Assembly (NCBI GenBank): GCA_935421135.1
Contig: OW285188.1
Location: 22,669,233-22,733,232, forward strand
DNA: 64,000 nt
From: Bugulina stolonifera
Taxonomy: Eukaryota; Bryozoa; Gymnolaemata; Cheilostomatida; Bugulidae
Reading direction: 5' to 3'
The position numbers and the translations under genes were made by a program. Below the pieces are notes generated by a model. It saw only the letters and a list, made by a program, of their open reading frames with translations, made no database searches and had not been told where the DNA came from. Shown here one piece after another: positions 28,699-40,771 of the stretch; positions within the stretch are counted from its first letter, which is position 1, and the number at the start of each line of letters is the position of its first letter.

Positions 28699-31299
28699 GT
28701 AAGTAATTTTCTGCCAATGGAAATATTAAGAGCATCTGAAAAATGTTTATGTGCAGTAATAAATAATGCAATTATCCTTAATTTATTACTGATAGATTAT
28801 CTACATATACATGTATATTGTAAAGGTTAAAGGGTCTAAGGTAGCGCCTGACCTCGTGTTTTACAAGCACTAAATTATACTTGAGCCCTAGGACCGATCT
28901 TGCAATGCTGTTTCTTTAATAAATTCTTAAGCTTGTGCTTATCATCTACCAACAGGTCTGTTCTTTCTTATCTTTTTACCCAGCATAGATATAACCCAAG
29001 TGTTAGGTCCAAGTGTGCATCCATTGCTAACTATTCAAGGTGCTCTGGGCTTCAGTTCTGTGAGGAACTTAAGCTGAGAAACTTCTATGATAGTCTAAAG
29101 AATACTACTAATAGATTACATGAATAGATGTTTCCTTCTTCCACTTCAAAGCACGACTGACCAACATAGCAAAATGTGGTTCTTTTTATTTGAAAATAAC
29201 TTTGGGCAGTAGAACCTGATGGGCCATTGACCTGCTGAAAATGACTATTAATTTAATCAATCATGGAAATCATTTATTGAAAGAAGTGGCCAATACAAAA
29301 GGGTCTGCCCTATACACAGTCATGTACATGTAAGTCGGGCAAAGGATTGCAATGTAAATAATTCTATGATGCTAAATCTGATCCTCAGTCCTGCATAAAA
29401 AGTGTATTTACAAACAGTGGAGACGATATTGTAGAGATTGTCCGGATCACTACCATATTTATATAGGATAATAAAATAATAATTGCAGCAATGGCAATGT
29501 TACTTGATGTAATGATAAAATGGTAGTGAAAGCTCTACCAATAGTTGAAAACAATATTGTTCATCTTATTGCAGTAAGATTGATGTATTGTTTATATTGT
29601 TTATGTATATAATATTGGCTACTATGACTATAACTGCACCTCTGGTTTGGTACTTATAGTTCAACTGATGATGATATTATTACTGTAGATATTGTTTTAT
29701 TTAGTAACCATCACCACCGTGAAACTAAAATATAACATGACATGGCTAAATATTTGTTATAGTAATTAAAGAATTAAACAGTACATGTAAATTAAACTAA
29801 AGAAATTACACTGTCAAATTCGTAGTTATAGTAATAAATGATACAACAAGCAAATGCCATAAAATATAATAATGTAATAACTCATACCTTATGGTGCCTT
29901 CCAGAGTATACAGTTAGGCTTTAATTTGGAATAATATAACTGCTGTAGATATATAAATGTATTGTTGATAAGATTATAGAATAGTAGAATATTAGTGAAA
30001 AGCAGATCCAGAATTACATGTTGCTGGTTCTGCAAACTGTAAATGAATGAATTGATGTCTTACTAAGATAATGTGGACCTAAAATTATTATGATTCATAA
30101 GATAAAAAATATATGCCCAAACATGGTAAGATATAGACAAAAGCTGCACATATTGCAACAGTGTGATATCATATAGGATGTTGGAAATAATGTGGGGAAC
30201 AAGGCATATTGCAGTCATGACTCTGATTCACTGCTATTCCTATTGTGGTAGATCATTAGATGGTTGGGCTTGTAAACAAAGTAGTTAATAAGAGTAGAAA
30301 TTTTATTTGCCCCAGCATAGGAACTTTACAATGACCTCCAGTCAGCCCTACATACAACTCTATGACTGGGATTTTTGGAAGCACTCAAGCTAACTGAAGA
30401 TATAGTTTCTGGTTCCATTCATTATCAATATAGCCTAGTAATCTTATTGCCATTCCATAAATAACTCTTTGTATATGCAGGCCGCTATGGCTATATATGT
30501 ATAGCCGGATAGTTAGAACTCGAGCTATGTCGGCAGCGGAGACCCTCCACGATCCATGATTTATGTGTTATGATGCTGTCTCTCCAGATCTCAGCTTCGG
30601 GCGGTACTAGGAATTGGGACCTGGTCCCCTGGCATTGCCGATAGGATGCAGCCTTAGGCCCTTGACCCCAATCCAGGATGGGGTGGTTTGAGTATCCACC
30701 CCATCTACCTGATGGTTTTTTAAACTCAAACTATGCCGGCATCGAGAAACCCTTGGAGTTGTCTCATCTATGTAAGGGAACGCAACTCTTCATGGAATCC
30801 CTGTAACACGCCTGCACCACTAGAGGTTGTGGACATGCATGACCACAAGTCATGAATACACACTATCGAAGCTAGCAAAAACTGCAGGAAGACATGCATT
30901 GCTGACTAAGCCAGAAGGGCTTTATGGAGAATTCCCAAATTGCAAGCGAAGCGAGCAAGTACTGCAGTAATACTTGCATCGCAGACCAAGCTTGAATGTG
31001 CAAACTGCGACTGGGGCGAATATTGCAGTGAGACTTACGTCGCAGGGCAACCCAGAAGTGCTTGTAGTCTAAAATAGTGCTCGGTAGTATATAAATAAAT
31101 ACATAACAAACCACAAAGTTAAATATGCACTGCTGCTGACAATTTCAGTTTCATGTCTGTGGGACAATCTTCAGACTGGAAATTAACTCACATACACAAA
31201 ACTGTCAGTATCGGCACATAGTTACGTAGTTTTGCTGTCTGTTGTACATTTTAACATATATATACATGTACATATACATATAATATATATTTTATGAAG
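28699..31299. other. Ig gene A intron 3 with a repeat copy
   Basis: This intron is 2.6 kb, whereas the same intron in copy B is about 130 bases, so most of it is inserted sequence. About 30510-31072 holds the repeat listed separately. The remaining 1.8 kb (28740-30480) is AT-rich, and I found no clear ends or coding remnants. The open frame 28900-29127 is unassigned. Confidence 0.45.
30510..31072. mobile_element. Copy of the GC-rich foldback repeat family
   Basis: It shares with 26690-27075 the blocks TCTCAGCTTCGGGCGGTACT-like, GGATGGGGTGG, GGAGTTGTCT, CAACTCTTCATGGAAT and a GCGAGCAA(G/A) word near the right end, finishing AGAAGTGCTTG. It is a diverged single-armed copy of the same family, in intron 3 of Ig gene A, with internal duplication of the GCGA(A/G)GCGAGCAA block. 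No coding capacity. Confidence 0.65.
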
Positions 31300-33529
31300 A
31301 CCCGGTACAAATCCTGAACATTACTACAAGCAACACAGTAAATGAAGGTGAACATGTTGAATTAAACTGTGTCACTAGTGGACTACCCAAAGCTCATATT
31401 GATTGGAGTAGAACTGATGGGAAGGTGCTGCCGGCTGCTCTTGGAGGTGGACTTAAACACAGAGTAAGATAATTTTTTATGATGACTCGTATATCTAGTA
31501 AATACTCAGAAGTCTCTGTCGAGTTGTGTATCTGTGATGTACAGCACATAAAGCTTAAGAATTGTTGTTTATAGTATTCTCTTGATAAAAGGTTCACTCT
31601 AGGTTCCGCATATCTCATATATCGGATATATGTCGATGATTAGGGCTATATTTTAGTAAATCGTAGCGAATGGTGACAAATATTTATGAAAATAGGGTCC
31701 AGTTGTAGAGTGTAGTATGTTAAAAAACTCGATCTTTTGTAATAGTTGTATTTAACAAAATGTGTTTTTGTTCTGTAGTAATACGATTCTCCCCTCATCG
31801 CTAACATACATCTTGTAGAGTTTAGATGGTAAGCTAATGCTGAGTAATATAACAGCTGGTGATGCTGCCGCCTATGTATGTGCTGCCTCTAACAGAGTTA
31901 CCTCCCCCGCTGTTACCCGTTCAGTAACTATCACAGTACTTCGTAAGTATACACACCTGTATAAACTGTCTATACTGTGAGGTGTGATATAGTGCACATG
32001 CACACCCACTGCTACACTAACTATAGCGGCTGTGGGCAATGTAGCAACTATGGGTACATAGCGGATATACTGCATACACTAGGTGCTGGCCAAGTATAGC
32101 CAAGAGTCAACCAACAATTCTAGATTGCTTGGCAGATAGTACCGCTTACACAATTGACCAACAGGTCCCACATACCCACGCATATGATTATCATGCCTAG
32201 GGTTGACCCTGTTCTAGGTCTAATCTGTATACAGTATAAGTGACATGTACCACTACACTAGGTGCTCAGATCCTCTGGGGAACTCGGTTGGGAAATTTCT
32301 AGGGGTCCTATTCCTTATCTATCGCAATGAATGAGCATATGAAAAGATATATACATTGTAGTTACTCACGACGGTGGGTCGATGAGGTTGCAAAAAGAAA
32401 AGGTAGTTCCAAATTTCAGACTCTTTTTGTTGTAGCTTGTGAACAGTTGCAACCCCCTGGGTCGAAATAATCAGTGCGGCTCAAGCTTCAGGCCAACCCA
32501 AATGTTTATCTGCTTATTTCCAGTTCAGGAAGCATTGGTGAATTCAAGTTATATCAGTAATCAAACTGTAGTGGTAATTTGTGTGATTGACTAAAGTGAG
32601 GAACCTACTGTAATTGTTAAAGGATTTGATAGTGATTAACTGGCAATCCACAATCCTGTTCCATTTATATATTCATTGCTGTGCAAGATTGCTTAGTTTT
32701 TTAACCACTAATCTGCTAGCATTTTACCAAAAATCTCAGTCAGAGTCACCAATTGAGATTCAAGATTTGCCCACCTGCTGCCACAAGCCAATGTTGAGTT
32801 GATGCTCCTTCTGAATATCTGTGACCCCATTTACAATCCTAATAGTTTGCTAATAAACAAGAGCATTGTAAGATTCTTTGCTTTGTTCCTAGTATTCGTA
32901 GTTATCATCATCCTGATGATGACACTAAGACTAGTGCTGAAGTAATAGAAATAAATCTTCGTACTGCTGTTTATTATTTATAATTGTTTATAACGCTAGA
33001 TCAATTAAATACTGTATGCTTGTACATGTACATGTATTCACCATTTTTGGTTGCATGGGTAGCCCCTTGCGTTATCTAACCCTCCCTGTTTTGAGCTGCA
33101 GTAACTTGGCAAGTATGCTTGTATAAGATTTGTGAGCGTATTACATAATTATGAAACCATTGTATCTAGAGGTTATGTTACTGTAGACAAACCTATAGTC
33201 TCGGCCAACATGCCGTCAGTTAACCAAAGACTAGGATATCAAGCAGAGCTAAGATGTACTGCAGCACAGTCTAACCCTGTACTTAGCAATGTAGGCTGGT
33301 ACTACAAACCTTCTAGGTAAGTTGTGCACTGCTACCCTCCGGTTCTCAGACTTCAGATCACCTATAAGATAAAATTTATACTTATTTATTTAGATATTTA
33401 GTTATGGAGATGGTTGAAGATCAATAATGTCTGATTATTATATCTACATGTGGATGATGACAGCTATAATAAATTCACAGTTTGGTCATAGTTACATGTA
33501 TATTAGTTTGTCGCCTGGTTGTAGACTGT

Positions 33530-36230
33530 GGAGTGTGAGTCCGACAATATGGTGTAGTTGCTCGTAAAGATAGTCAGGCTGGTGTGCGTAGCCATAGTAA
33601 CCCAACACCTTTTTGCAGGCGCGGTCCCGGTCCCTAAGGCCCAGCATTTTTACACCATCATAAGACCGATCGATTTGACTGACTGACCCGACTGAACGGT
33701 TGTCCAAACACACTAACTGACTGGCCACAACTGTCCACCAACCGACCACCGAGACAAATGACTGTCTCGTCCAACTAAAATGACCAATAGCCTGACTGTC
33801 AGTGACACAAAACTGTATTGCATGGCAGATTTATGTCGCGAAAACGCGCTATAAATTGAACCGGAACGAGGTGAAAGTCTGCACACCTTACACTACCCCT
33901 GCGTCTTACCTAACAAGGGGAATACCTACGAGCTAATACAGTAGTCACCTCTCTACACTTGAGATGGAGTCACTATCGTCATGGTTGAGACAGGAGGAGA
34001 CAATTCACACTGGTTTGTGAGAGGCATACGTGCATACCAACGACGATCGGTCACTCCTGGACTCCTACTCACACAGAGCTCACCTACTCCATTCTACACC
34101 GATGTCCCTCCTGCTGGTACGCTCTTTCTCCCCATCGGGTGGCGGGACGCGGGATTGGTCCAACCTGCGCTGTGAGCGCAGGCGCTTTAAACGAAACAAT
34201 GAAAAGTAAAAATCGACAGGTTCGCACAACTTTATTAACAAATGAGATTGTAAAAGACAATGGTTACAAAATGCAGACGCCCGAGAACGGCATGTTGGAC
34301 GACATGCAGATCACGACAAACAATAGCAATAAAATACGAATTAACAGTGAATCAAAGAAGAAAAAACAAAACGCTCAGTGCTCGTCGACCAGTGCAAAGC
34401 GAGGAGGAAACATCCCTTGCACTGCATAACGTAATAATGACAACACATGTACTGCAAGTTGGCCCCGGTGTAATAGTCCACTGATCTCTGTCCGCTCTCA
34501 TCCAGCACGCTCATCGGCGTTCCCTGTAGAAAGGCCTTTACCGCCGTGGGCACCACTGTAGACCCGTCTGCACCGCTCTTGATGTCCTTGACCACTCCTC
34601 GGATGTTCAGCATGGCGCTCACCACCTTACCGTACTCGTTGCCATCACAAACCAGCGTGTGTATTCTCCCTTCTCGACAATGACGACAGTAGCTCCAACT
34701 CGGGTGTAGAGAGGTGAGTATCGTCTTAGCTCTTAGCTTGGGTAAGGTGTGGACGTAGTGTAAGGTGTGCAGACTCTTGCCCCTTTTTAGTTAGTTTTTT
34801 GGATTTCTTCAGTCTACAGCACGTGTTCACGATAAAAACCTGTTACTCAATACAGTTTCGTGTCTCTGACAGTCAGGCTGTGAGTCGCTATAGTTAGACA
34901 GGTCAGTCATTCATCTTAGTGGTAAAAAGTCATTCAGTTGGCCGGCCAGTTAGTCAGTGTTTGAGCGACCGTTCGGCAGGGGTGGGAGTCGATAGTTTTA
35001 AAAATAGAGAAATATGTGCTATTAGCTATTCACTACAAGAATAGAGAATCTGCCTATGTGCTAGTGAAATTTAAATATAGAGAATAGCTTTTATATCCGC
35101 TGAATCGCTATTAATTAGAAGTTGTCTTCTCTCAAATTAGATTTGAGAGAGCAATTCAAAGGTGCCCATTTATTTCCATGAAAATTAAAAAGCACAAACA
35201 CAGCTATTTCTTGTTTACTTCTCTTCAGCTACATTGTTTTGCAGAGTTCATATTGTGTTTACATGTATATTATTTTCTACAATGCACACTAGGGCTTCGT
35301 CATGGATTTGAAACATCATTGATAACGTGATAAGAAGGTATCAGGGTAGCAGCAACATACTCAATGTAATATAGCCAAGTCAAATGCATGTGTATTAGGC
35401 ATCACATATATAGCTTTCAATTTGTGTCTGTGGAAATTGTAGAAGCATTAGTGTTGTACAGTTGTACATGTACTATTGGAGTAGTAATACATGTACAAAG
35501 TAAAATTTAGACTTATCTCCCCATGATTTTCTGTCAATGTCTAAAATATTATATATTTGTGGTTAAACCGGTAGTATTTTAAACTTCTAATATAAAAGTA
35601 TTCTCCACACATACTATAATCTATTCTTTGTATGTTTTTTCTTTGTGTAGACTGTGTTTTTGAAGTTAAAAAGCTTTAAACACTCATATAATCCTGATAT
35701 TAAATTGAGTTGGTTAGCAATTTCACCAAGTGTAATAGTTAAGACGGCCAGGAATGGCTGCAGCCGCAATGGCACTCGTTACTAGCTACTAGCTATTAGC
35801 AGGTTGGGCTGAAAATAAAAGCGTATTGGTTGAACCGCTATTAAAAATTGACAGAAATTGAAAGAAGCGTGTCACAGCAGCTATTAAAAATTGACAGAAA
35901 TTGAAAGAAGCGTGTCACAGCAGTTCGCTGCTGCAAAAGAAGAGATTAGCGCAATCGAATAGCGTTTCAACCGCGCTAGTCCCACCCCTGCCGTTCGGTC
36001 AGGTCGGTCAGTCAGGTCGACCAGTCATACGGTGGTGAACAAATTGCTGAGCCATTAGACTTTGGAACCCCGTATCGATGTTTTGGACCCCACCCACAAA
36101 AAGGGCTTAGGTTACTAAGGCTACTTGCACCAACCTTAAGGTCTTTAGTTTTTTGTAATAGGGTGTTGCGGGTTTGGGTACCCAGCCCCGTCTTTTTTCA
36201 AGATCCTAGGCTAAAATGTACTGGAAAGGG
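33530..36230. mobile_element. DNA transposon with very long terminal inverted repeats (in Ig gene A intron 6)
   Basis: Left arm (about 33535-33990) and right arm (about 34720-34976 continuing at 35991-36180) are inverted complements. Examples are CCTGACTGTCAG with ACAAAACTGTATTG against CAATACAGTTTCGTG, and GCACACCTTACACTACCCC against GTAGTGTAAGGTGTGC. The right arm is interrupted by a younger hAT element. Ig copy B lacks the whole segment: homology stops near GTTTGTC(G/A)CCTGGTTG and resumes near the GGTTCTGTACTGT block. The central 34000-34700 is GC-richer and carries an unassigned minus-strand open frame (34341-34625). Outer ends are approximate. Confidence 0.75.
34977..35990. mobile_element. 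Non-autonomous hAT transposon (1014 bp) nested in the long-TIR element
   Basis: Begins CAGGGGTGGGA and ends TCCCACCCCTG, a typical hAT terminal pair. It is flanked by a perfect 8-base target duplication, CCGTTCGG (34969-34976 and 35991-35998). Removing it restores the continuity of the right arm of the surrounding element. The interior has a perfect tandem duplication of 43 bases (35838-35880 and 35881-35923) and an imperfect hairpin at 35118-35157. No transposase. Confidence 0.93.
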
Positions 36231-36422
36231 GTGTGCACCTGTATTGTTCTGCATACATTATACTACTAATAGTTTACTTGTCCAGTGGTTGAAATATACA
36301 CCGTGGTTCTGTACTGTGTTTGGTGGTGTTTGATGGTGTATGTACCCTTGCCTCTGGCCTCATCATCTCTAATCTAACCAACATTTCTTCTGAAATTTAT
36401 GTTTGAGTTCTACTCATAATAT

Positions 36423-37132
36423 TGTAATGGTCACTTATAACTCTAACCTAGCCTCCCGACTACATGACACTGATTATATATACTTACATTGCATTACACT
36501 TGCTTGTACTAATCGTCTAGGTAGTAGATTGTCACTTGTATACTTATAATGTGCATTACTGAGCAATTATGTCCTTTTTATACCCATGTAAAGAGGGCCG
36601 ACCTCTCAGAATTACCTAATATTGATTTTGTACATGAATTGGATGATTCTAAGCATCTTTTATTGTATCCGACCTATTTTAGGTCGGCCATTGGGCTTCC
36701 GGCCGCCATCTTGTTGCACAATTTCCAGATGACACTACATCGTCTTTTTACGACACTACGTCGGCCTTTTTACCGGAAGTTCTTGTACTGTATAAAGCAC
36801 ATTGTTTTTATGTTTGTTGTCTCAGTTCATGCTTGGATCTCAATAAAGACACATCTATACCTATATACAGAGACTTTCACTTCGTAGATAGGTCGTTCCA
36901 GTTGTCAAGGTCTTCGACCTCGCCCCCGAACCACCTTCTAGGCCGGATTACTCTCTTTCTCAGTATAGTAAAAAAGCATTGACTCGGGACCACATAGGTC
37001 GTCTTGAGTAGTTTTTTGACTACTAGTACCTGTTGATCTTTTATGAGAAGGCCTAGCACCACTCATAGGCTCTTCATTTTGGACAAGGGAGTCGTCTTAG
37101 GACGACAGCACAACCCACCAAAAACCATTACA
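36423..37132 (+). mobile_element. LTR-like repeat, copy 2
   Basis: A 710-base unit with intact TGTAATGG and CCATTACA ends, nearly identical to copy 1 at 21747-22462. It has the same TATA-like element and an AATAAA at about 36841, and keeps the 112-codon open frame at 36549-36887. Its 3' end faces the 3' end of the inverted copy across only four bases. Confidence 0.8.
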
Positions 37133-37136
37133 TTAT

Positions 37137-37790
37137 TGTAATGGTTTTTGGTTTCTGGTATGGTCGTCCTAAGACGACTCCCGACCCCAAAATGAAGTGC
37201 CTATGAGTGGTGCTAGGCCTTCTCATTACATGAAAGATTGATCGGAGTCAGTATTCAAAGAACTACCAAAGACGACCCATGTGATCCCGAGTTATGCTTG
37301 TTTACTATACTGAGAAAGAGAGTGATCCGACCTAGTAGGCAGTTCGTGTTGCAAGGTCAATCGAGGACCTTAACAACTAGAATGACCTATCTACGAAGTG
37401 AAAGTCTCTGTATATAAGTATAGGTGTGTCTTTGTTGAGATTCAAGCAAGAACTGAGACAACAAACGTAAAAACAATGCCCTTTATATAGTAATAGAACT
37501 TCCGGAGGAAGTTCCGGTAAAAAGGCCGACGTAGTGTCAGGAAAAGACGATGTAGGGTCGTCCGGAAATTGCGCAACAATATGGCGGCCGGAAGCCCGAT
37601 GGCCGACCCAAAATGGGTCGGGTTATTACAAAAGATGCTTAGAATCATCCAAATAATATACAAAATGAATATCAGGTAATTCTGAGAGGTCGAGCCTCTT
37701 TACATGGGTATAAAAAGCAGTACAATGACTCAGTAATGCCATATTTGAGTATACAACAATATTTGACTAAGTAGTAGGTGAGGTGTTTTA
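37137..37790 (-). mobile_element. LTR-like repeat, copy 3 (inverted, partly decayed)
   Basis: Minus-strand copy of the same LTR-like unit, starting at its TGTAATGG edge. Homology is clear to about 37735 (the CTCAGTAATG block) and weaker to about 37790, where the outer end is lost. It contains small indels relative to copies 1 and 2, so it is more decayed. With copy 2 it forms a near-perfect palindrome with arms of about 600 bases. Confidence 0.8.
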
Positions 37791-38885
37791 AGAACTGGGC
37801 CACTTCTATTTAGGTTTGCCAACTTTAAAACTTCTAAGTAAGCTAGTTTATTATATTATCTAACTGAATAAAAGTAACCGGACTGTCCATTTCCAAAACC
37901 TGAACAAAGACTAAAATATAAACCAATAAGATGAGGGCTTACTAAGCTAGCCAATAGTAAAACACTTTATAAATCTAAGTAGAAAGTTCCAGAACAAAAG
38001 TTGTCACATGACTCCTGATTATCCAATCAGAGTGAAAGTAAACATAACAAAATGAAACTGCTACTCATGTGATATTTACAGATATCTAAATACATCACAG
38101 TAGCAAAGTTTATAGAATTAATAAGTTGTTCCACGACTTTATGCACCAATAGGATCGCGCGAAATCTGACCTAATAAGCGGCCTAGTTCAAAGTAGTTGA
38201 GCGGCAATGAAAAATTACCGATAAAACAATGAAGTCTTCTCAAGATTGGCGGAAAAATTGCCCTGAGATTAGCTAAAAGTACCTGTAATGCTAGCCCATC
38301 GTTTTCAAAATACATGATGCTTATACCGATAGCATCAATAGAAAATGCAAGCATTTAGAAGGGCATAAATGTAGAAAAAAGGCCCAAAAAGTTCGAGCCA
38401 TCCTACTGATCACGTGGTCTGGCCTATTTATGCCTCATGTAAACCAAAGATGGTAAAAGTATGCTCTTTGTGCAGACTGTCAACTACTACTGCCGACCTA
38501 TATTTCTATAGCCTAAGCGTCTGGCCACAGGCTGGGCGCTCGTTAAAGGGCAGCGGTTTGCCAATTTTGGTGAGAGAACCATGGCGGTTAGAGAAGACTG
38601 TGCGTACCATTACAATATTACTGTATTCATGGTGAATTATATAAAAATACAGCCTCAGCTGTGTCTTACTATGTTACAATAGAGGAAGTAACAACAGCGA
38701 TAACGTGCTAATCTCAAATGATGATGATACAAGTAGATACAGCTACATGAACTCTACAGATGAAAACATGTTCGTGGAGACATCATTGATTATAGACACA
38801 GTAACTATAACAGACTATGAGAGGTTGTTTTGCTGTGTATACACCAACAATATCGACACAAGTGAAACGTGTATATCTGTTAAAA

Positions 38886-40487
38886 GTAAGTATTTAGCAT
38901 AGTTACAATATGAGTTGTAAGTGTATTTAATAATGATACTGTACGGTTACATGACTTGCATGTGCCAATTAGTATTGCTGCACGGTGTTTTGGTATCATT
39001 CAGCCTTTTTTCTTTTGGTTCAAAAACTGTGAAATTGTAAAATGGAAACCAAAATTGAATGCAGCAGTTTGATATGATTCAGTGTTAAAATCCAAACTTC
39101 ACCTGACCCTATAACCCGTTCACTTCCGGTAATGGCTGGTGTTGCGAAAGCGTGAATGTATATAATATTGTGGATCTTTCAATTTTTATAATTTGATGTC
39201 GTCATCTTTGTCTTACAGACTTAGTTGCAGCCATCATTGTCACCCAGCGATGATTTATTGTACAATGTAGTTTTTACTCAATTTTGGTAGTTGCACTTCC
39301 ATATTATTATTAATAATTAGTGTTTTAATGATCACCATTTGTTAAACAAAATAAAAAATGACCACCATTACAGTTAAAAGCAGATTATTACAACTCTAAG
39401 ATTTGAGTACGTAATTTTCAGTTCGATTCGGTTTTTTACTGACTTTAGAACCGAGAGGTAAAAGACGACTTCGGTATCATTCAGTATTTTGAAAAATCAG
39501 CAAAAGACTTAATGCACATGCATATCAAAACCGCCCAACACTACCATATAGCATACAAGACCAGATGGGGATCGTTTCAGTTGTTTGGAGTATTATAATA
39601 TACTGTAAAAATAAAATTTTTCTTCATCTAGTTGGTTTAGAATTCTACATTTATATTATACTACATATACATACTAAGTATATTATTAACTGGTAGTCCA
39701 GCGTAATCATACTCGCAGCAGGGGAGATGACTGTTGGTAACAACCTACATGTATGATGACGCTGTAATGAGTACATAAAGTACCTCTATTAGTCTCTAGT
39801 AATTCCTCAGCCTCTCAGAATGTCTACTGGGAAATTAATAATAACACAGTTTTGATGAAACTGAGCTTCTGTACCTTAAAAATTGGGAAGATGAATAATA
39901 TTGAGTACCTATTGTTCCTAATATGCCAACTTGTAGAAACCATCACAAATATTGCATACATTACAGATAGTGCCTCTGGACTGAAGATATCTTGCCTTGC
40001 TCTGATACTTGTACTAATCAAGGTTCTGTAACCACTAACCAACAGATAATAATATCTAAACTGCACCAGCCTCAAGGAACACTGAAATTTTATTCTTCTT
40101 TATTAAAATGGCAATATATACAACCCTTCAACTTCAACAATGGATCCTCCCACTGCACCCTAGTTTCACATTTAGCGTTCCCTAAGCGGTTGAACCATGA
40201 TGACTCCGCCACTGTTCTATTCACCGCCACTGTTCTATTCACCGTGCAGACTTTTAGGCTGCATGCAGCATCAGACTATCTAATATCTATCTATTTTGTC
40301 TAACTTAACTTGGCCAAACTTCCTAACAGTAACATCCCATTTATAGCAAGGTGGCCATAATAAGCATATCTACAACTGCTCGCGGTGAAGCTGATGTAGT
40401 GGTAGCATGTTATGTTCACTGCTGTGCTTAGGTACAGTAGAGGCTCAAAATGAAAATTCCTTGCATGAAAAAACATCATTATATAAT
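38886..40487. other. Downstream remnant of Ig gene A intron 7 and duplication breakpoint region
   Basis: About 38886-38950 and 39715-39840 still resemble intron 7 of copy B (for example CAGGGGAGATGACT and TGTAATGAG). About 38990-39560 looks like an insertion absent from B. After about 39840 similarity to B is lost and no stalk/GPI exon is found. The segment 39840-40487 shows no gene. Confidence 0.4.
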
Positions 40488-40698
40488 CTATTTTAGACGG
40501 TCTTCAACACACAAAATACAACAGAACAGAAAACTCTGTTATACATCAAATCTTTGTAATCAGATCTGTATCAATAAAAAAAGTGCTATCATTATTCATA
40601 AGTTTGTATACTTCACCAAGGGAGTAAGTTATTCAACTAACCAGCAAAAGCTGTTAGTATAGTAAAACAAACCAGTTCACTTGCACAACCAGATTAGT
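40488..40698 (+). pseudogene. Decayed duplicate of QARS1 last exon and 3'UTR
   Basis: The segment aligns in the same orientation with 20503-20975. Shared blocks are the acceptor plus exon start (ATTTTAGA(C/T)GGTCTTCAACA), AACAGAACAGAAA.CTCTGTTA, CATCAAATCTTTGTAATCAG, AATAAA..AAGTGCTA, CATAAGTTTGTAT.CTTCACC and CTTGCACAACCAG. Most of the short coding part after the first six codons has been deleted, so it is non-functional. It lies upstream of Ig gene B in the arrangement that QARS1 has to Ig gene A. Confidence 0.9.
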
Positions 40699-40771
40699 AG
40701 CAAGAATAAGTTGTAGTTTTACTTCCATCTCTGCCCATTTTACAATATGACCGGTCTAATTATGGACATTC

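Larger units (their letters stand above)
36423..38614. mobile_element. 2.2-kb composite insertion bounded by TGTAATGG/CCATTACA with ATAT duplication
   Basis: The insertion starts TGTAATGG and ends CCATTACA and is flanked by ATAT on both sides (36419-36422 and 38615-38618). In the paralogous intron of Ig gene B the two flanks are contiguous (about 51600-51620), so B is the empty site. The insertion contains an LTR-like copy in plus orientation (36423-37132), a TTAT spacer, an inverted LTR-like copy (37137 to about 37790) and about 800 bases of unrelated sequence. The unrelated part has no recognised domain. Confidence 0.8.
25291..38885 (+). pseudogene. Ig-domain surface protein, copy A (probable pseudogene)
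   Basis: Paralogue of the Ig gene at 47707-53356. Exons by alignment: 25291-25324 (start of signal peptide), 25581-25794, 28410-28698, 31300-31463, 31819-31942, 33170 or 33172-33316, 38683-38885. They encode the signal peptide, Ig1 (exons 2-3), Ig2 (exons 4-5, with ELNCVTSGLPKAHIDW and the paired cysteine in AAYVCAAS) and Ig3 (exons 6-7, with LRCTAAQSN and LFCCVYTNN). Exon 2 is 8 bases longer than in copy B: two extra codons plus a two-base insertion near 25721. The insertion causes an in-frame TGA at 25748-25750 inside Ig1. No counterpart of the last exon (stalk and GPI signal) is found before homology fades at about 39840. Introns hold at least five transposable elements. An assembly error at the frameshift cannot be excluded. 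Confidence 0.8.
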
